Source: Candidatus Aerophobota bacterium (GTDB taxonomy: Bacteria; Aerophobota; Aerophobia; Aerophobales; Aerophobaceae). Taken from it: DNA of 8,836 nt. The stretch covers positions 1 through 8,836 of the forward strand of contig DAOVGF010000075.1 of assembly GCA_030672545.1 (NCBI GenBank). The letters are read 5' to 3'. The translations under genes and the position numbers were made by a program. Shown piece after piece: positions 1-6,658 of the stretch; position 1 is the stretch's first letter, and the number at the start of each line of letters is the position of its first letter. Below the pieces are notes generated by a model, which ran no database searches, was not told the DNA's origin, and saw nothing but the letters and a program-made list of their open reading frames with translations.

Positions 1-875
1 AAAGACAAATTAAGCTCCTCCAAAATATCCGAATCTTCTTCTATTAGTTTAGCTCCTTCTTTGATTAGTCTATTGGTTCCCTTACTGTAAGGACCGCTGA
101 TATTTCCGGGAACAGCAAAAACTTCTCTTCCCTGCTCCAGAGCAAAATCAGCCGTAATCAGAGCTCCACTACGGGAAGGAGCCTCCACTACCACTACTCC
201 CAGAGATAATCCACTGATAATTCGGTTTCTCCTGGGGAAGTTAGGCGCCTCCGGCCGGGTGCCCGGAGGAAATTCAGAGATTACTGCTCCGGAGCGAGAA
301 ATCTCTTCCATTAACTTTCGATTTTCTCGAGGATAGACTATGTCTAACCCACATCCCAGAACAGCTACAGTTCTACCGGAAACCTCCAAAGCACCTTGAT
401 GGGCGGCGGTGTCGATTCCTCGGGCCATCCCGCTGACAACGGTGATCCCCTGCCGGGCAATATCTCGAGCTAATCTTTGAGCGGTAAGTTTCCCATAAAT
501 AGTACATCGGCGAGTCCCCACAATAGCCACGGCTTTCTCATCTTCCTCTTTTAACTCACCCTTCACATAAAGAAGAAAGGGAGGGTCATAAATGTTAATC
601 AGGTTAGGGGGATAGCCTGCATCGACTGGAGTCAAGAGCTTTATTTTGTTTTCTTTAATCCACCGGAGCCGGGAACTCGTGTCCGGGTGCCGGGCCTGAG
701 TGGTGATAAAAGAAATAGTTTTCTCTCTAATTCCCGGAATTTTAGCCAATTCTTTGGCCGGGGCCGAGAAAATCCCCTTGGGAGAACCAAAAGCCTTAAG
801 TAACCGCCGACACCCAATGGGGCCCAACTGAGGTACCATACTTAGAAGAATCCATTTTTCAGCATTTTTGAGCAT
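1..875 (-). CDS. dprA: DNA processing protein DprA (partial, C-terminus beyond left edge)
   Basis: DprA/Smf binds incoming single-stranded DNA in the cytoplasm and loads RecA during natural transformation. I translated 291 residues; the gene continues past base 1. An N-terminal helix-hairpin-helix-like part (about 10-50, with LGPIGCRRLL and LAKIPGI) precedes the Rossmann-like DprA domain. That domain has AIVGTRR (118-123), VSGMARGIDTAAH (147-159), VLGCGLDIVYP (172-182), NFPRRNRIISG (212-222) and SRSGALITA (234-242), all family hallmarks. The usual C-terminal winged helix is not in the window. The start at 873-875 (ATGCTC) is chosen because the ATG at 880-882 meets a stop after seven codons; GGGAG lies about 10 bases upstream of the chosen start. 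The gene lies just beyond the terminator of the DUF1015/ilv operon, so it probably has its own promoter. Identification is from the motifs. Confidence 0.95.
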   Translation of the reverse strand, partial: MLKNAEKWILLSMVPQLGPIGCRRLLKAFGSPKGIFSAPAKELAKIPGIREKTISFITTQARHPDTSSRLRWIKENKIKLLTPVDAGYPPNLINIYDPPFLLYVKGELKEEDEKAVAIVGTRRCTIYGKLTAQRLARDIARQGITVVSGMARGIDTAAHQGALEVSGRTVAVLGCGLDIVYPRENRKLMEEISRSGAVISEFPPGTRPEAPNFPRRNRIISGLSLGVVVVEAPSRSGALITADFALEQGREVFAVPGNISGPYSKGTNRLIKEGAKLIEEDSDILEELNLS

Positions 876-892
876 TTTCCATACACTCCCGG

Positions 893-910
893 CGAGTTAA
901 TCGAGTTAAT
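893..910. repeat. Tandem 9-bp direct repeat upstream of dprA
   Basis: CGAGTTAAT occurs twice head to tail (893-901, 902-910), just upstream of the dprA ribosome binding site and overlapping its candidate -10 box. It could be an operator half-site pair or simple replication slippage; the sequence does not distinguish these. Confidence 0.6.
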
Positions 911-934
911 AAAGATAACTACTGTTCTTCTCAA
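906..934 (-). promoter_or_regulatory. Candidate dprA promoter
   Basis: On the minus strand, TTGAGA (929-934, one mismatch to the -35 consensus) is separated by 17 bases from TATTAA (906-911, a 4/6 match to the -10). It starts within the T-run of the upstream terminator and lies about 30 bases before the dprA start. A tandem 9-bp repeat, CGAGTTAAT on the plus strand (893-901 and 902-910), overlaps the -10 box. The position is sensible, but the -10 match is weak, so this is tentative. Confidence 0.35.
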
Positions 935-957
935 AAAATGGGAGGTTAAAACCTCCC
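933..957 (-). terminator. Intrinsic terminator of the lysS-ilv-DUF1015 operon
   Basis: On the minus strand, GGGAGG and CCTCCC (arms at 952-957 and 940-945) pair around a TTTTAA loop. One A follows, then six T residues (933-938). This is a standard rho-independent terminator, placed 87 bases after the stop of the DUF1015 gene and before dprA. A third complementary segment, CCTCCC on the minus strand (973-978), could pair with the same GGGAGG arm and compete with the terminator hairpin. Confidence 0.8.
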
Positions 958-982
958 CTACCCGTAGGAAAAGGGAGGAAAA

Positions 983-1026
983 GGGGACGGTTCTATTTTT
1001 AATGTCAAATGTTGAGACCTGACCCC
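983..1026. repeat. REP-like short interspersed element
   Basis: A 44-bp segment begins GGGGACGGTTCT and ends GAGACCTGACCCC. Its ends are imperfect inverted repeats of each other (reading in from the far end gives GGGGTCAGGTCTC). From memory, GGGGACGGTTCT and the GACCTGACCCC motif recur in many bacterial genomes, often near IS200-like/REP-associated tyrosine transposases. No transposase gene is present here, so this would be a non-autonomous relic. An open frame that crosses it on the minus strand (842-1051) has no recognisable protein features. Confidence 0.55.
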
Positions 1027-1045
1027 ATAGATTTGCCCATAGATT
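1024..1045. repeat. 10-bp direct repeat at the 3' end of the DUF1015 gene
   Basis: CCCATAGATT occurs at 1024-1033 and 1036-1045, separated by TG. The right copy includes part of the DUF1015 stop codon (TAA, 1044-1046 on the minus strand). The left copy overlaps the CCCC end of the REP-like element. It may mark where that element joined the gene end, or may be local slippage. Confidence 0.6.
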
Positions 1046-2321
1046 AGACAATATCTCTGAGATCTCTCATAATAACGCCGCTAAGGAGTTTGGGATAGAA
1101 ATAAGTCGATTTAGGAGGCATTCGTCGGCCGGACAAGGCCACTTCAATCATATGCTTGAGCGGGGTGGGCTGGAGGAAAAAGACTAGTTGGTAGCGCCCC
1201 TGCCTAACCAGGTCTATTGCTTGGCCCGTATCCTTCACGTAATCAATATCTTGGCCCTTGATCAGGGTCTCTTTCCGCAGAGTATCTCTAAGTAGTCCAT
1301 CCAAAAGCTCCGTGTTATGTTGACTCCGGAATTGACGGTCATCCTTGAGAGTCAAAATGAGATAGCAATCTTTACCTGCATAAAGGCCAAAAATATGATT
1401 CTCGGAGAACTGACGCAACCGCTGGAGCATTTTTTGTCGCTGAGTTGTCTCTTCCGACGGGGAAGAAAAGGGAAGTTCATCAACGGTAAAGAGCCTTTTC
1501 AACGTGGCGTAGATACGCGATAATCCGTTTCCGTCGAGGTTGCCGATGGCTCGATGAACCGGGAGAATGGTGGCACTCCCTGAATCCATATTTAAGAAGT
1601 ACATCAGTGTATAGTTTTTACCCGAGAAAATTTCCGCTTCCCCCTCCATGTCCTGGCTGAATTTCACCGCCGTCGTATAACGATGATGCCCGTCAGCAAT
1701 GAATATTTTTTTATCCTGCATCAAATCGGCTATTTTTTCAATCTTATTCTTATCTCTTATGGCTTCTAATTTATGTTTTACTCCTTGCTGATCAATGAGT
1801 TCAATTAGGAATTCTTCGCTTTTAAGATAGTTATCTATTAAACCAACGGAGTCTGAATAGAGAGAGAAAACAGCACTGAAATTAGCCAGAGAGGCCCTCA
1901 AAAGTTTGTAACGATCTGCCTGAGGTTCGGGAAAGATTTCCTCGTGGGGAAAGATCACTCCCTGCCCAAAGGGAACTACTCTCATTAAAGCAAAGAACCC
2001 TTTTCTGACTATTTTCTTACCCTCAAGAACATACTCCTGTTGGTAAATATAGATGGCCGGCTGAGACTCCTTTCTGACTATTTCTTGAGCCAGCCACTTC
2101 CGAAACAACCGTCCCGCCCGGGCATATTTATTTTCTTTCTCATTATCGCCAGGAAGTTCTTTCCCCAGAACTATTTGAACAATGTTCCAGAGATGAAGCT
2201 GATAAAACCTATCTCTTTGTTCAGGTGAGATGACATCATAGGGCGGGGCCAACACCTGGGCTATATTCTTTACCTTTTCTTTATCATATAGAATTCCCCG
2301 AAAGGGACGGATTTCCATCAT
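1044..2321 (-). CDS. DUF1015 family protein
   Basis: A 425-residue soluble protein of the DUF1015 family, widespread in bacteria and archaea and, to my knowledge, without a firmly established biochemical role. Family signatures are clear: PFRGILYD and LAPPYDVIS near the N-terminus (6-32), HEEIFPEPQADRYKLLRA (126-143), IADGHHRYTTA (208-218), and MPPKSTYFYPKLLSGV near the C-terminus (401-416). The length is normal for the family. There is no signal peptide or membrane segment. The start is the first of two adjacent ATG codons, with AAGGAG about ten bases upstream. A 156-bp gap separates it from ilvH; that gap holds a T8 tract (2400-2407) but no convincing hairpin, so read-through from the ilv genes is likely. 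It is the last gene before the terminator. Its place behind amino acid genes hints at amino acid metabolism, which is only an inference. Confidence 0.9.
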   Translation of the reverse strand: MMEIRPFRGILYDKEKVKNIAQVLAPPYDVISPEQRDRFYQLHLWNIVQIVLGKELPGDNEKENKYARAGRLFRKWLAQEIVRKESQPAIYIYQQEYVLEGKKIVRKGFFALMRVVPFGQGVIFPHEEIFPEPQADRYKLLRASLANFSAVFSLYSDSVGLIDNYLKSEEFLIELIDQQGVKHKLEAIRDKNKIEKIADLMQDKKIFIADGHHRYTTAVKFSQDMEGEAEIFSGKNYTLMYFLNMDSGSATILPVHRAIGNLDGNGLSRIYATLKRLFTVDELPFSSPSEETTQRQKMLQRLRQFSENHIFGLYAGKDCYLILTLKDDRQFRSQHNTELLDGLLRDTLRKETLIKGQDIDYVKDTGQAIDLVRQGRYQLVFFLQPTPLKHMIEVALSGRRMPPKSTYFYPKLLSGVIMRDLRDIV

Positions 2322-2477
2322 TGACTCATATCTCCTTTTTCAACCTGGCTCACTTGGCCGCCAGTTATCCTCTTCCTAAAAGTAAACCTCTCCGACTTCA
2401 AAAAAAACAACTAATTCCTCTCTCGGCTGAATTTACTGAATCCAAAGCACCAACGACATTTCTTCTTCTATTTATTT

Positions 2478-2987
2478 CTAATTTTTCACTGCCTTTATGG
2501 AATTGGATTTTTCTTCCCGGGCCAGAGCAATTTTCCCCGTTCTCACCAGTTTTTTTAGTCCAAAAGGCCTTAAAAGAGTGATTATTCCGTTGATTTTTTC
2601 CTCAGTCCCGGTAACCTCAATGGTAAAACTAAGAGGATGAACGTCCACAATTCTTCCTCGGAAGATCTCCACAATTCTCATAATCTCAGCTCTGTTTATT
2701 CCTTTGGCGGCCACTCTAATTAAAATTAGCTCCCTTTCGACAGTGGCTTCGGAAGTTAAATCGGTAACTTTGATAACATCAATCAATTTCCGTAGTTGTT
2801 TGATTACCTGTTCAATAATCTGGTCATCTCCGGGAACTACCAAAGTCATTCGGGAAATAGTAGAGTCCTCTGTCTCACCGACAGTAAGACTGTCTATGTT
2901 AAATCCCCGGGCACTAAAAAGAGAAGAAATTCGGGCCAGAATACCAAATCTGTTTTCCACCTCTACGGAAATTAGATGTGTTCTCAT
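2478..2987 (-). CDS. ilvH: Acetolactate synthase small (regulatory) subunit
   Basis: Regulatory subunit of acetohydroxyacid synthase, the first enzyme of valine, leucine and isoleucine synthesis. It activates the catalytic subunit IlvB and carries the valine feedback site. The 169 residues match the usual length. Residues 4-75 form an ACT domain that opens with the typical VEVENRFGILARISSLFSAR and GFNIDSLTVG. The C-terminal domain follows from about 80 (ERELILIRV, IVEIFRGRIVDV). The start overlaps the ilvC stop in an ATGA arrangement (2984-2987). There is little Shine-Dalgarno sequence of its own, so its translation probably depends on ribosomes finishing ilvC. The gene for its obligate partner, ilvB, is not in the window, which is unusual because ilvB normally sits directly beside ilvH/N. 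Confidence 0.96.
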   Translation of the reverse strand: MRTHLISVEVENRFGILARISSLFSARGFNIDSLTVGETEDSTISRMTLVVPGDDQIIEQVIKQLRKLIDVIKVTDLTSEATVERELILIRVAAKGINRAEIMRIVEIFRGRIVDVHPLSFTIEVTGTEEKINGIITLLRPFGLKKLVRTGKIALAREEKSNSIKAVKN

Positions 2988-3982
2988 TTTTTTCGGCTAA
3001 TCCAGCTCATCATTTCTCTGAGCTCCCGGCCCACTACCTCAACGGGATGGCTTTGATCCTTCTTAACCAGAGCATTAAACACCGGACGACTAACTTGGTT
3101 TTCCAGAATCCACTCCCGGGCAAAGACTCCCGATTGTATTTCCTGGAGAATTTTTCTCATTTCCTTCCGGGTTTCTTCGCCGATCACTCTGGATCCCCGA
3201 GTGAGGTCTCCATATTCGGCGGTATTGCTAATAGCCGCTCTCATTCCGGTCAGTCCGGATTCTTGAATCAAGTCTACAATAAGCTTAAGCTCATGCAAGC
3301 ATTCAAAATAAGCCATTTCTGGTTGATATCCCGCTTCCACCAGCGTCTCGAAACCCGCCTTAATTAAAGCAGTAACTCCACCACAGAGAACTGTTTGTTC
3401 TCCAAAAAGATCTGTTTCCGTCTCTTCCCTAAAGGTAGTCTCGATTACTCCGGCTCTGGTCCCCCCTATTCCCTTAGCATAGGCCAGGGCCAGTTGTTTA
3501 GCTGAGCCACTGGCATCCTGGTGAACGGCGATAAGACAGGGAACTCCTTTTCCTTCCAGATAGGTGCGTCGGACCAGTACTCCAGGACCTTTAGGAGCTA
3601 TCATAAAGACATCTATCCAATCCGGAGGAATAATTTGATGAAAATGGATATTGAATCCGTGAGAGAAGACCAGGGCATTGTCTTTTTCCAAAGATGAGGA
3701 AATATCCTCCTGGTACATCTGAGCCTGGTATTCGTCAGGAATAAGAACCTGAATGATCTCAGCCTCTTTAGCCACCTCAGCGGCCGACTTAACCGTGAAG
3801 CTATCTTTAACGGCTTTCTCCCAGTTAGGAGTATCCTCTAGTTCTCCTATGATTACCTTAAGACCGCTGTCTCTCAGATTTTGGGCCTGAGCGTGTCCCT
3901 GGTTGCCATATCCGATTATCCCAATTGTTCTCTTCTTCAGAATTTGAAGATCTGCATCTTTATCGTAATACATTTTGGCCAT
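2984..3982 (-). CDS. ilvC: Ketol-acid reductoisomerase (class I) with acidic cofactor loop
   Basis: Converts acetolactate or acetohydroxybutyrate to the dihydroxy acid using Mg2+ and a nicotinamide cofactor. The 332 residues match class I KARI. The N-terminal Rossmann domain has GIIGYGNQGHAQAQNLRDSG (21-40). The C-terminal knotted domain carries the metal and substrate residues D191, E195, E227, E231 and S252, with APKGPG at 129-134. The loop that normally contacts the 2'-phosphate of NADPH (typically GLRxGSxSW) reads GELEDTPNW (46-54): the Arg is Leu, the Ser positions are Thr and Asn, and three acidic residues appear. This predicts NADH preference. The start follows GGAGG by six bases; the ATG lies inside the 3' end of ilvE (23-bp overlap) and the stop overlaps the ilvH start. 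Confidence 0.97.
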   Translation of the reverse strand: MAKMYYDKDADLQILKKRTIGIIGYGNQGHAQAQNLRDSGLKVIIGELEDTPNWEKAVKDSFTVKSAAEVAKEAEIIQVLIPDEYQAQMYQEDISSSLEKDNALVFSHGFNIHFHQIIPPDWIDVFMIAPKGPGVLVRRTYLEGKGVPCLIAVHQDASGSAKQLALAYAKGIGGTRAGVIETTFREETETDLFGEQTVLCGGVTALIKAGFETLVEAGYQPEMAYFECLHELKLIVDLIQESGLTGMRAAISNTAEYGDLTRGSRVIGEETRKEMRKILQEIQSGVFAREWILENQVSRPVFNALVKKDQSHPVEVVGRELREMMSWISRKK

Positions 3983-4868
3983 TTTTCTCCTCCTTATAAA
4001 TAGGGGTTCCTTCTTTTTTGGTCAATTCACCAAAGGCTTTGATTAAAGTCCGGGTAATTTCTCCGGCCTTACCCTGACCAACTACTCGTCCGTCTATCCT
4101 GCTAACTGGTATTACCTCAGCGGCTGTTCCGGTAAGAAAGCACTCCTGGCAGTTATAAAGACAGAAAGTAGTAAACACTTCTTCCCGCGTAGTAATACCT
4201 TTATCTCGGGCCAATTGCAGGACCACATCTCTGGTGATTCCTTTCAAGACTCCCATCCAGGTGGGTGGAGTAATCAGCTCTCCCTTCCGAACAATAAAAA
4301 TGTTGTCTCCGGTACACTCGGCCACATAGCCGTCCTGAGTTAACATGATGGCTTCGGGCATATCTCTCAGATTAGCTTCCATTTTAGCCAAAATATTATT
4401 GAGATAATTCAAAGATTTGATTCGGGCGTTGAGAGCACTGGGAATGTTTCTTCTGGTAGAAGCAACCACCACTTCCAAGCCCTTCTCGTAGAGTTCCTCC
4501 GGGTAAAGTCTTATTTTGTCGGCAATAATAATAAGGACAGGATGAGGACAATTACGGGGGTCCAAACCCAGATCTCCCTCACCCCGAGAAACCACTACTC
4601 TGATATAGGCATCACGAAGTTCATTTTTTCTTAGGGTCTCCAAAATCTTTTCTTTTAACTCATTCCCGGATAAGGGCAGTTTTAGAGCGATAGCCCTGGC
4701 TGACTGGTGAAACCTTTCCAGATGTTCATCCAGTTTAAAAACCCTTCCCTCGTAAGCTCTGATACCCTCGAAGATACCATCTCCGTAGAGAAATCCGTGA
4801 TCAAACACCGAGACTTTAGCTTCCGAGCGAGAGACAAACTCCCCATCTAAATAGATCCATGGCTCCAT
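3960..4868 (-). CDS. ilvE: Branched-chain amino acid aminotransferase
   Basis: A PLP fold-type IV aminotransferase for the last step to valine, leucine and isoleucine, using glutamate as amino donor. The 302 residues match the family. Visible landmarks are FDHGFLYGDGIFEGIRAY (22-39), the PLP-lysine motif ARIKSLNYLNN with K151, AECTGDNIF (183-191) containing the conserved Glu E184, and FLTGTAAEVIPV (244-255) near the cofactor phosphate. FEGIRAY and the ilv neighbours favour a branched-chain enzyme over D-alanine aminotransferase or aminodeoxychorismate lyase. The last residues (about 284-302) are polar, and the end extends over the ilvC start. AAGGAG lies a few bases before the ATG, 26 bp after the lysS stop. 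Confidence 0.95.
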   Translation of the reverse strand: MEPWIYLDGEFVSRSEAKVSVFDHGFLYGDGIFEGIRAYEGRVFKLDEHLERFHQSARAIALKLPLSGNELKEKILETLRKNELRDAYIRVVVSRGEGDLGLDPRNCPHPVLIIIADKIRLYPEELYEKGLEVVVASTRRNIPSALNARIKSLNYLNNILAKMEANLRDMPEAIMLTQDGYVAECTGDNIFIVRKGELITPPTWMGVLKGITRDVVLQLARDKGITTREEVFTTFCLYNCQECFLTGTAAEVIPVSRIDGRVVGQGKAGEITRTLIKAFGELTKKEGTPIYKEEKNGQNVLR

Positions 4869-4894
4869 TCAATCACTCCTTTTCATTTTCCTGG

Positions 4895-6349
4895 TTATTC
4901 GGGATTCCTGGGTCTCATCTGGGGGAAAAGAATAACATCTCTAATAGAGGGAGAATCAGTTAAAATCATAACCAGTCTATCTATGCCAACTCCCAACCCA
5001 GCGGTGGGAGGCAACCCGTACTCCAGAGCTTGAAGAAAGTCTTCATCCAGCATGGTCTTATCTTTCACTACTTTATTTAGCCTCTCTCTCTGTTCAATAG
5101 GATTGTTGAGCTCGCTATAAGCATTGGCCACTTCCTGAGTAGCTACAAAAAGCTCAAATCTTTCCACTAAAGAAGGATTATCCTTTTTTCTCTTGGCTAA
5201 AGGAGCAGTTTCATAAGGATAGTCCATAATGAAAGTGGGCTGAATAATTCGGGGAACCACCTGTCGGTCCAAAAGATGTTCCAGTAATTGGGCCTTACTT
5301 AATCCTTCTACGGGAAGCTCTTTTTCCTGAGCTATTCTTCTAATCTCTTCCTCGCTCTCCAGGTCAACTTTAACCCCACCAATTTCCTCCAGAGCTGCCT
5401 GGAAAGTAATACACTGCCAGGGAGGAGTCAGATTAATTTCCTGACCCTGGTATTTGATTTTCCAGGTTCCTTTTATCTGTTTAGTTACCTGGCAAACAAG
5501 CTGAGTGGTAAGATTCATCATATCCCGGTAAGTTTTATAAGCAGAATAAACCTCCAGCATAGTAAATTCCGGATTATGGAAACGATCCATACCTTCGTTA
5601 CGGAAGTTCTTGTTCAGCTCGTAAATGTTTTCCAACCCTCCCGTTACCAACTTTTTTAAGTATAATTCGGGAGCAATGCGAAGATAGAAGTTCTCATTCA
5701 AGGCATGATGATGGGTCATAAAAGGTCGGGCGGTAGCCCCACCCGGAATAAGTTGCATCATAGGAGTTTCTACTTCCGTAAATCCCTTTTCATCCAGATA
5801 GCTTCTGGTAGCCCGGATAATTTCTACTCGCCGGAGAAAGGTATCTTTCACCTGCGGATTAACCAGCAGGTCCAGGAAACGCTGACGATATCTAAGCTCA
5901 ATGTCCTGCAGTCCATGCCATTTTTCCGGCAAGGGACGCAAACACTTGGCTAAGAGGTAAAGACCACGGGCTTCAATGGATAACTGGCCGGTTCTGGTTT
6001 TGAAAACTGTTCCCTTTACCCCAATAATATCTCCCAGATCAAGATGGTGAAGTAATTCATATTTTTCACCCAACCCATCAGCTCGCAGGTAAATCTGGAT
6101 GGATCCGGTGGCATCCTTTAAGTCGAAGAAACCGGCCTTACCGTGCTTTCTCTCAGCTATAATCCGGCCGGCTATTTCTACGTTTTTATCTGTCTTCGTT
6201 CCTTTCTCCAGCCGGGCATATTCCCCCTGAAGCTCGATGGCGGTGTTTCGGGGCGTAAACTGCGTCCAGTAAGGATTTTCCGCTTTAACGGTCCATTCCT
6301 TAAGCTTATTTTTTCTTTGCTCAAACAATTGCTCTTCCAGTGAGCTCAT
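4895..6349 (-). CDS. lysS: Lysyl-tRNA synthetase, class II
   Basis: Charges tRNA-Lys with lysine in the cytoplasm. The 484 residues match a bacterial class II LysRS. An OB-fold anticodon-binding domain (about 57-135, VEIAGRIIAERKHGKAGFFD) precedes the catalytic core. Motif 1 is at GFTEVETPMM (189-198), followed by PGGATARPF. Motif 2 is FRNEGMDRFHNPEFTMLE (249-266). Motif 3 is GLPPTAGLGVGIDRLVMIL (445-463), followed by TDSPSIRDVILFP. All three are intact, so it should be active. AAGGG lies nine bases before the ATG. It is the promoter-proximal gene of the operon, with a leader of only about 30 bases, too short for a T-box or similar lysine sensor. It joins aminoacylation to ilv genes, which looks incidental rather than functional. 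Confidence 0.97.
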   Translation of the reverse strand: MSSLEEQLFEQRKNKLKEWTVKAENPYWTQFTPRNTAIELQGEYARLEKGTKTDKNVEIAGRIIAERKHGKAGFFDLKDATGSIQIYLRADGLGEKYELLHHLDLGDIIGVKGTVFKTRTGQLSIEARGLYLLAKCLRPLPEKWHGLQDIELRYRQRFLDLLVNPQVKDTFLRRVEIIRATRSYLDEKGFTEVETPMMQLIPGGATARPFMTHHHALNENFYLRIAPELYLKKLVTGGLENIYELNKNFRNEGMDRFHNPEFTMLEVYSAYKTYRDMMNLTTQLVCQVTKQIKGTWKIKYQGQEINLTPPWQCITFQAALEEIGGVKVDLESEEEIRRIAQEKELPVEGLSKAQLLEHLLDRQVVPRIIQPTFIMDYPYETAPLAKRKKDNPSLVERFELFVATQEVANAYSELNNPIEQRERLNKVVKDKTMLDEDFLQALEYGLPPTAGLGVGIDRLVMILTDSPSIRDVILFPQMRPRNPE

Positions 6350-6383
6350 TTTTTTATCCCTTCGGCCTAAATTTGTAGAAGTT

Positions 6384-6411
6384 ATTTTATATAAAGTAAA
6401 CCCCTTGTCAA
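6384..6411 (-). promoter_or_regulatory. Promoter of the lysS-ilvECH-DUF1015 operon
   Basis: On the minus strand, TTGACA (6406-6411) is a perfect -35, followed after 16 bases by TAAAAT (6384-6389), a 5/6 match to the -10. Transcription would start near 6377, about 30 bases before lysS. It is back to back with the plus-strand promoter at 6426-6453; the two -35 boxes form an inverted repeat. Confidence 0.8.
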
Positions 6412-6431
6412 ATCCGTATTTTTGTTTGACA
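6406..6431. repeat. Inverted repeat formed by two divergent -35 boxes
   Basis: TGTCAAA (6406-6412) and TTTGACA (6425-6431) are perfect inverted repeats separated by 12 bases. They contain the -35 elements of the leftward lysS promoter and the rightward promoter. The symmetry may only reflect the two consensus boxes, but the extra matched base and the central placement would also suit a shared operator. Confidence 0.6.
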
Positions 6432-6453
6432 GGAGCATTTCGAGCTATATAAT
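6426..6453 (+). promoter_or_regulatory. Consensus rightward promoter (upstream of the accessory genes and holA)
   Basis: TTGACA (6426-6431), a 16-base spacer and TATAAT (6448-6453) match the sigma-70-type consensus at all twelve positions. No intact gene lies directly downstream. Transcription would pass through the palindromic repeat and the methylase remnant before reaching the nucleotidyltransferase, HEPN gene and holA. A simple reading is that this was the original promoter of holA, diverging from lysS, before other DNA inserted between them. Confidence 0.75.
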
Positions 6454-6495
6454 GGTACTTGAATTATCTAATTAAGACTTCCCAAGATAACCTAT

Positions 6496-6658
6496 GTCAT
6501 TCTGAGGAACAAGCTTCTTCGCTTCCCCTTCGCTTCGCTCTGGGCTTTGGCTTCAAACGCGCTCCGCAATCCGCGAAGCGTCACGAGGTTGCCTTTGGCA
6601 ACCGTGGTGATCTTGTTTTTCGGATTGCCACGCCTGCCTTTGGCAGACTCGCAATGAC
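6496..6658. repeat. GTCATT...AATGAC palindromic repeat (MITE/REP-like)
   Basis: A segment of about 163 bp starts GTCATTCTGAGG and ends CTCGCAATGAC, so the tips are imperfect inverted repeats. Inside are several hairpins: CGCTTCGC (6531-6538) with GCGAAGCG (6573-6580); GGTTGCC-TTT-GGCAACC (6587-6603), extended by TCAC/GTGA; and CTGCC-TTT-GGCAG (6634-6646). From memory, repeats beginning GTCATTGCGAG or GTCATTCTGAGG with nested GCGAAGC stems are common dispersed elements in many bacterial genomes. It encodes no transposase. A 96-codon plus-strand frame (6459-6749) across it has the composition of read-through repeat and is not a real gene. I see no clear target-site duplication. Confidence 0.7.

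Noticed and set aside
842..1051. 69-codon minus-strand frame between dprA and the DUF1015 gene
   Set aside because: It runs through the terminator, the REP-like element and the dprA start in another frame, and shows no protein family features.
2322..2477. Possible terminator or promoter between ilvH and the DUF1015 gene
   Set aside because: There is a T8 tract on the minus strand (2400-2407) but no stable hairpin directly before it, and no convincing -35/-10 pair. The gap appears to be a plain leader with a good ribosome binding site.
2978..3367. 129-codon plus-strand frame opposite ilvC, and other plus-strand frames opposite lysS, ilvH and the DUF1015 gene
   Set aside because: They are antisense shadows of well-identified genes, without family features or start signals.
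6496..6658. CRISPR-like array
   Set aside because: The short palindromes are not repeated at regular spacing with unique spacers; the region is one palindromic element with nested hairpins.
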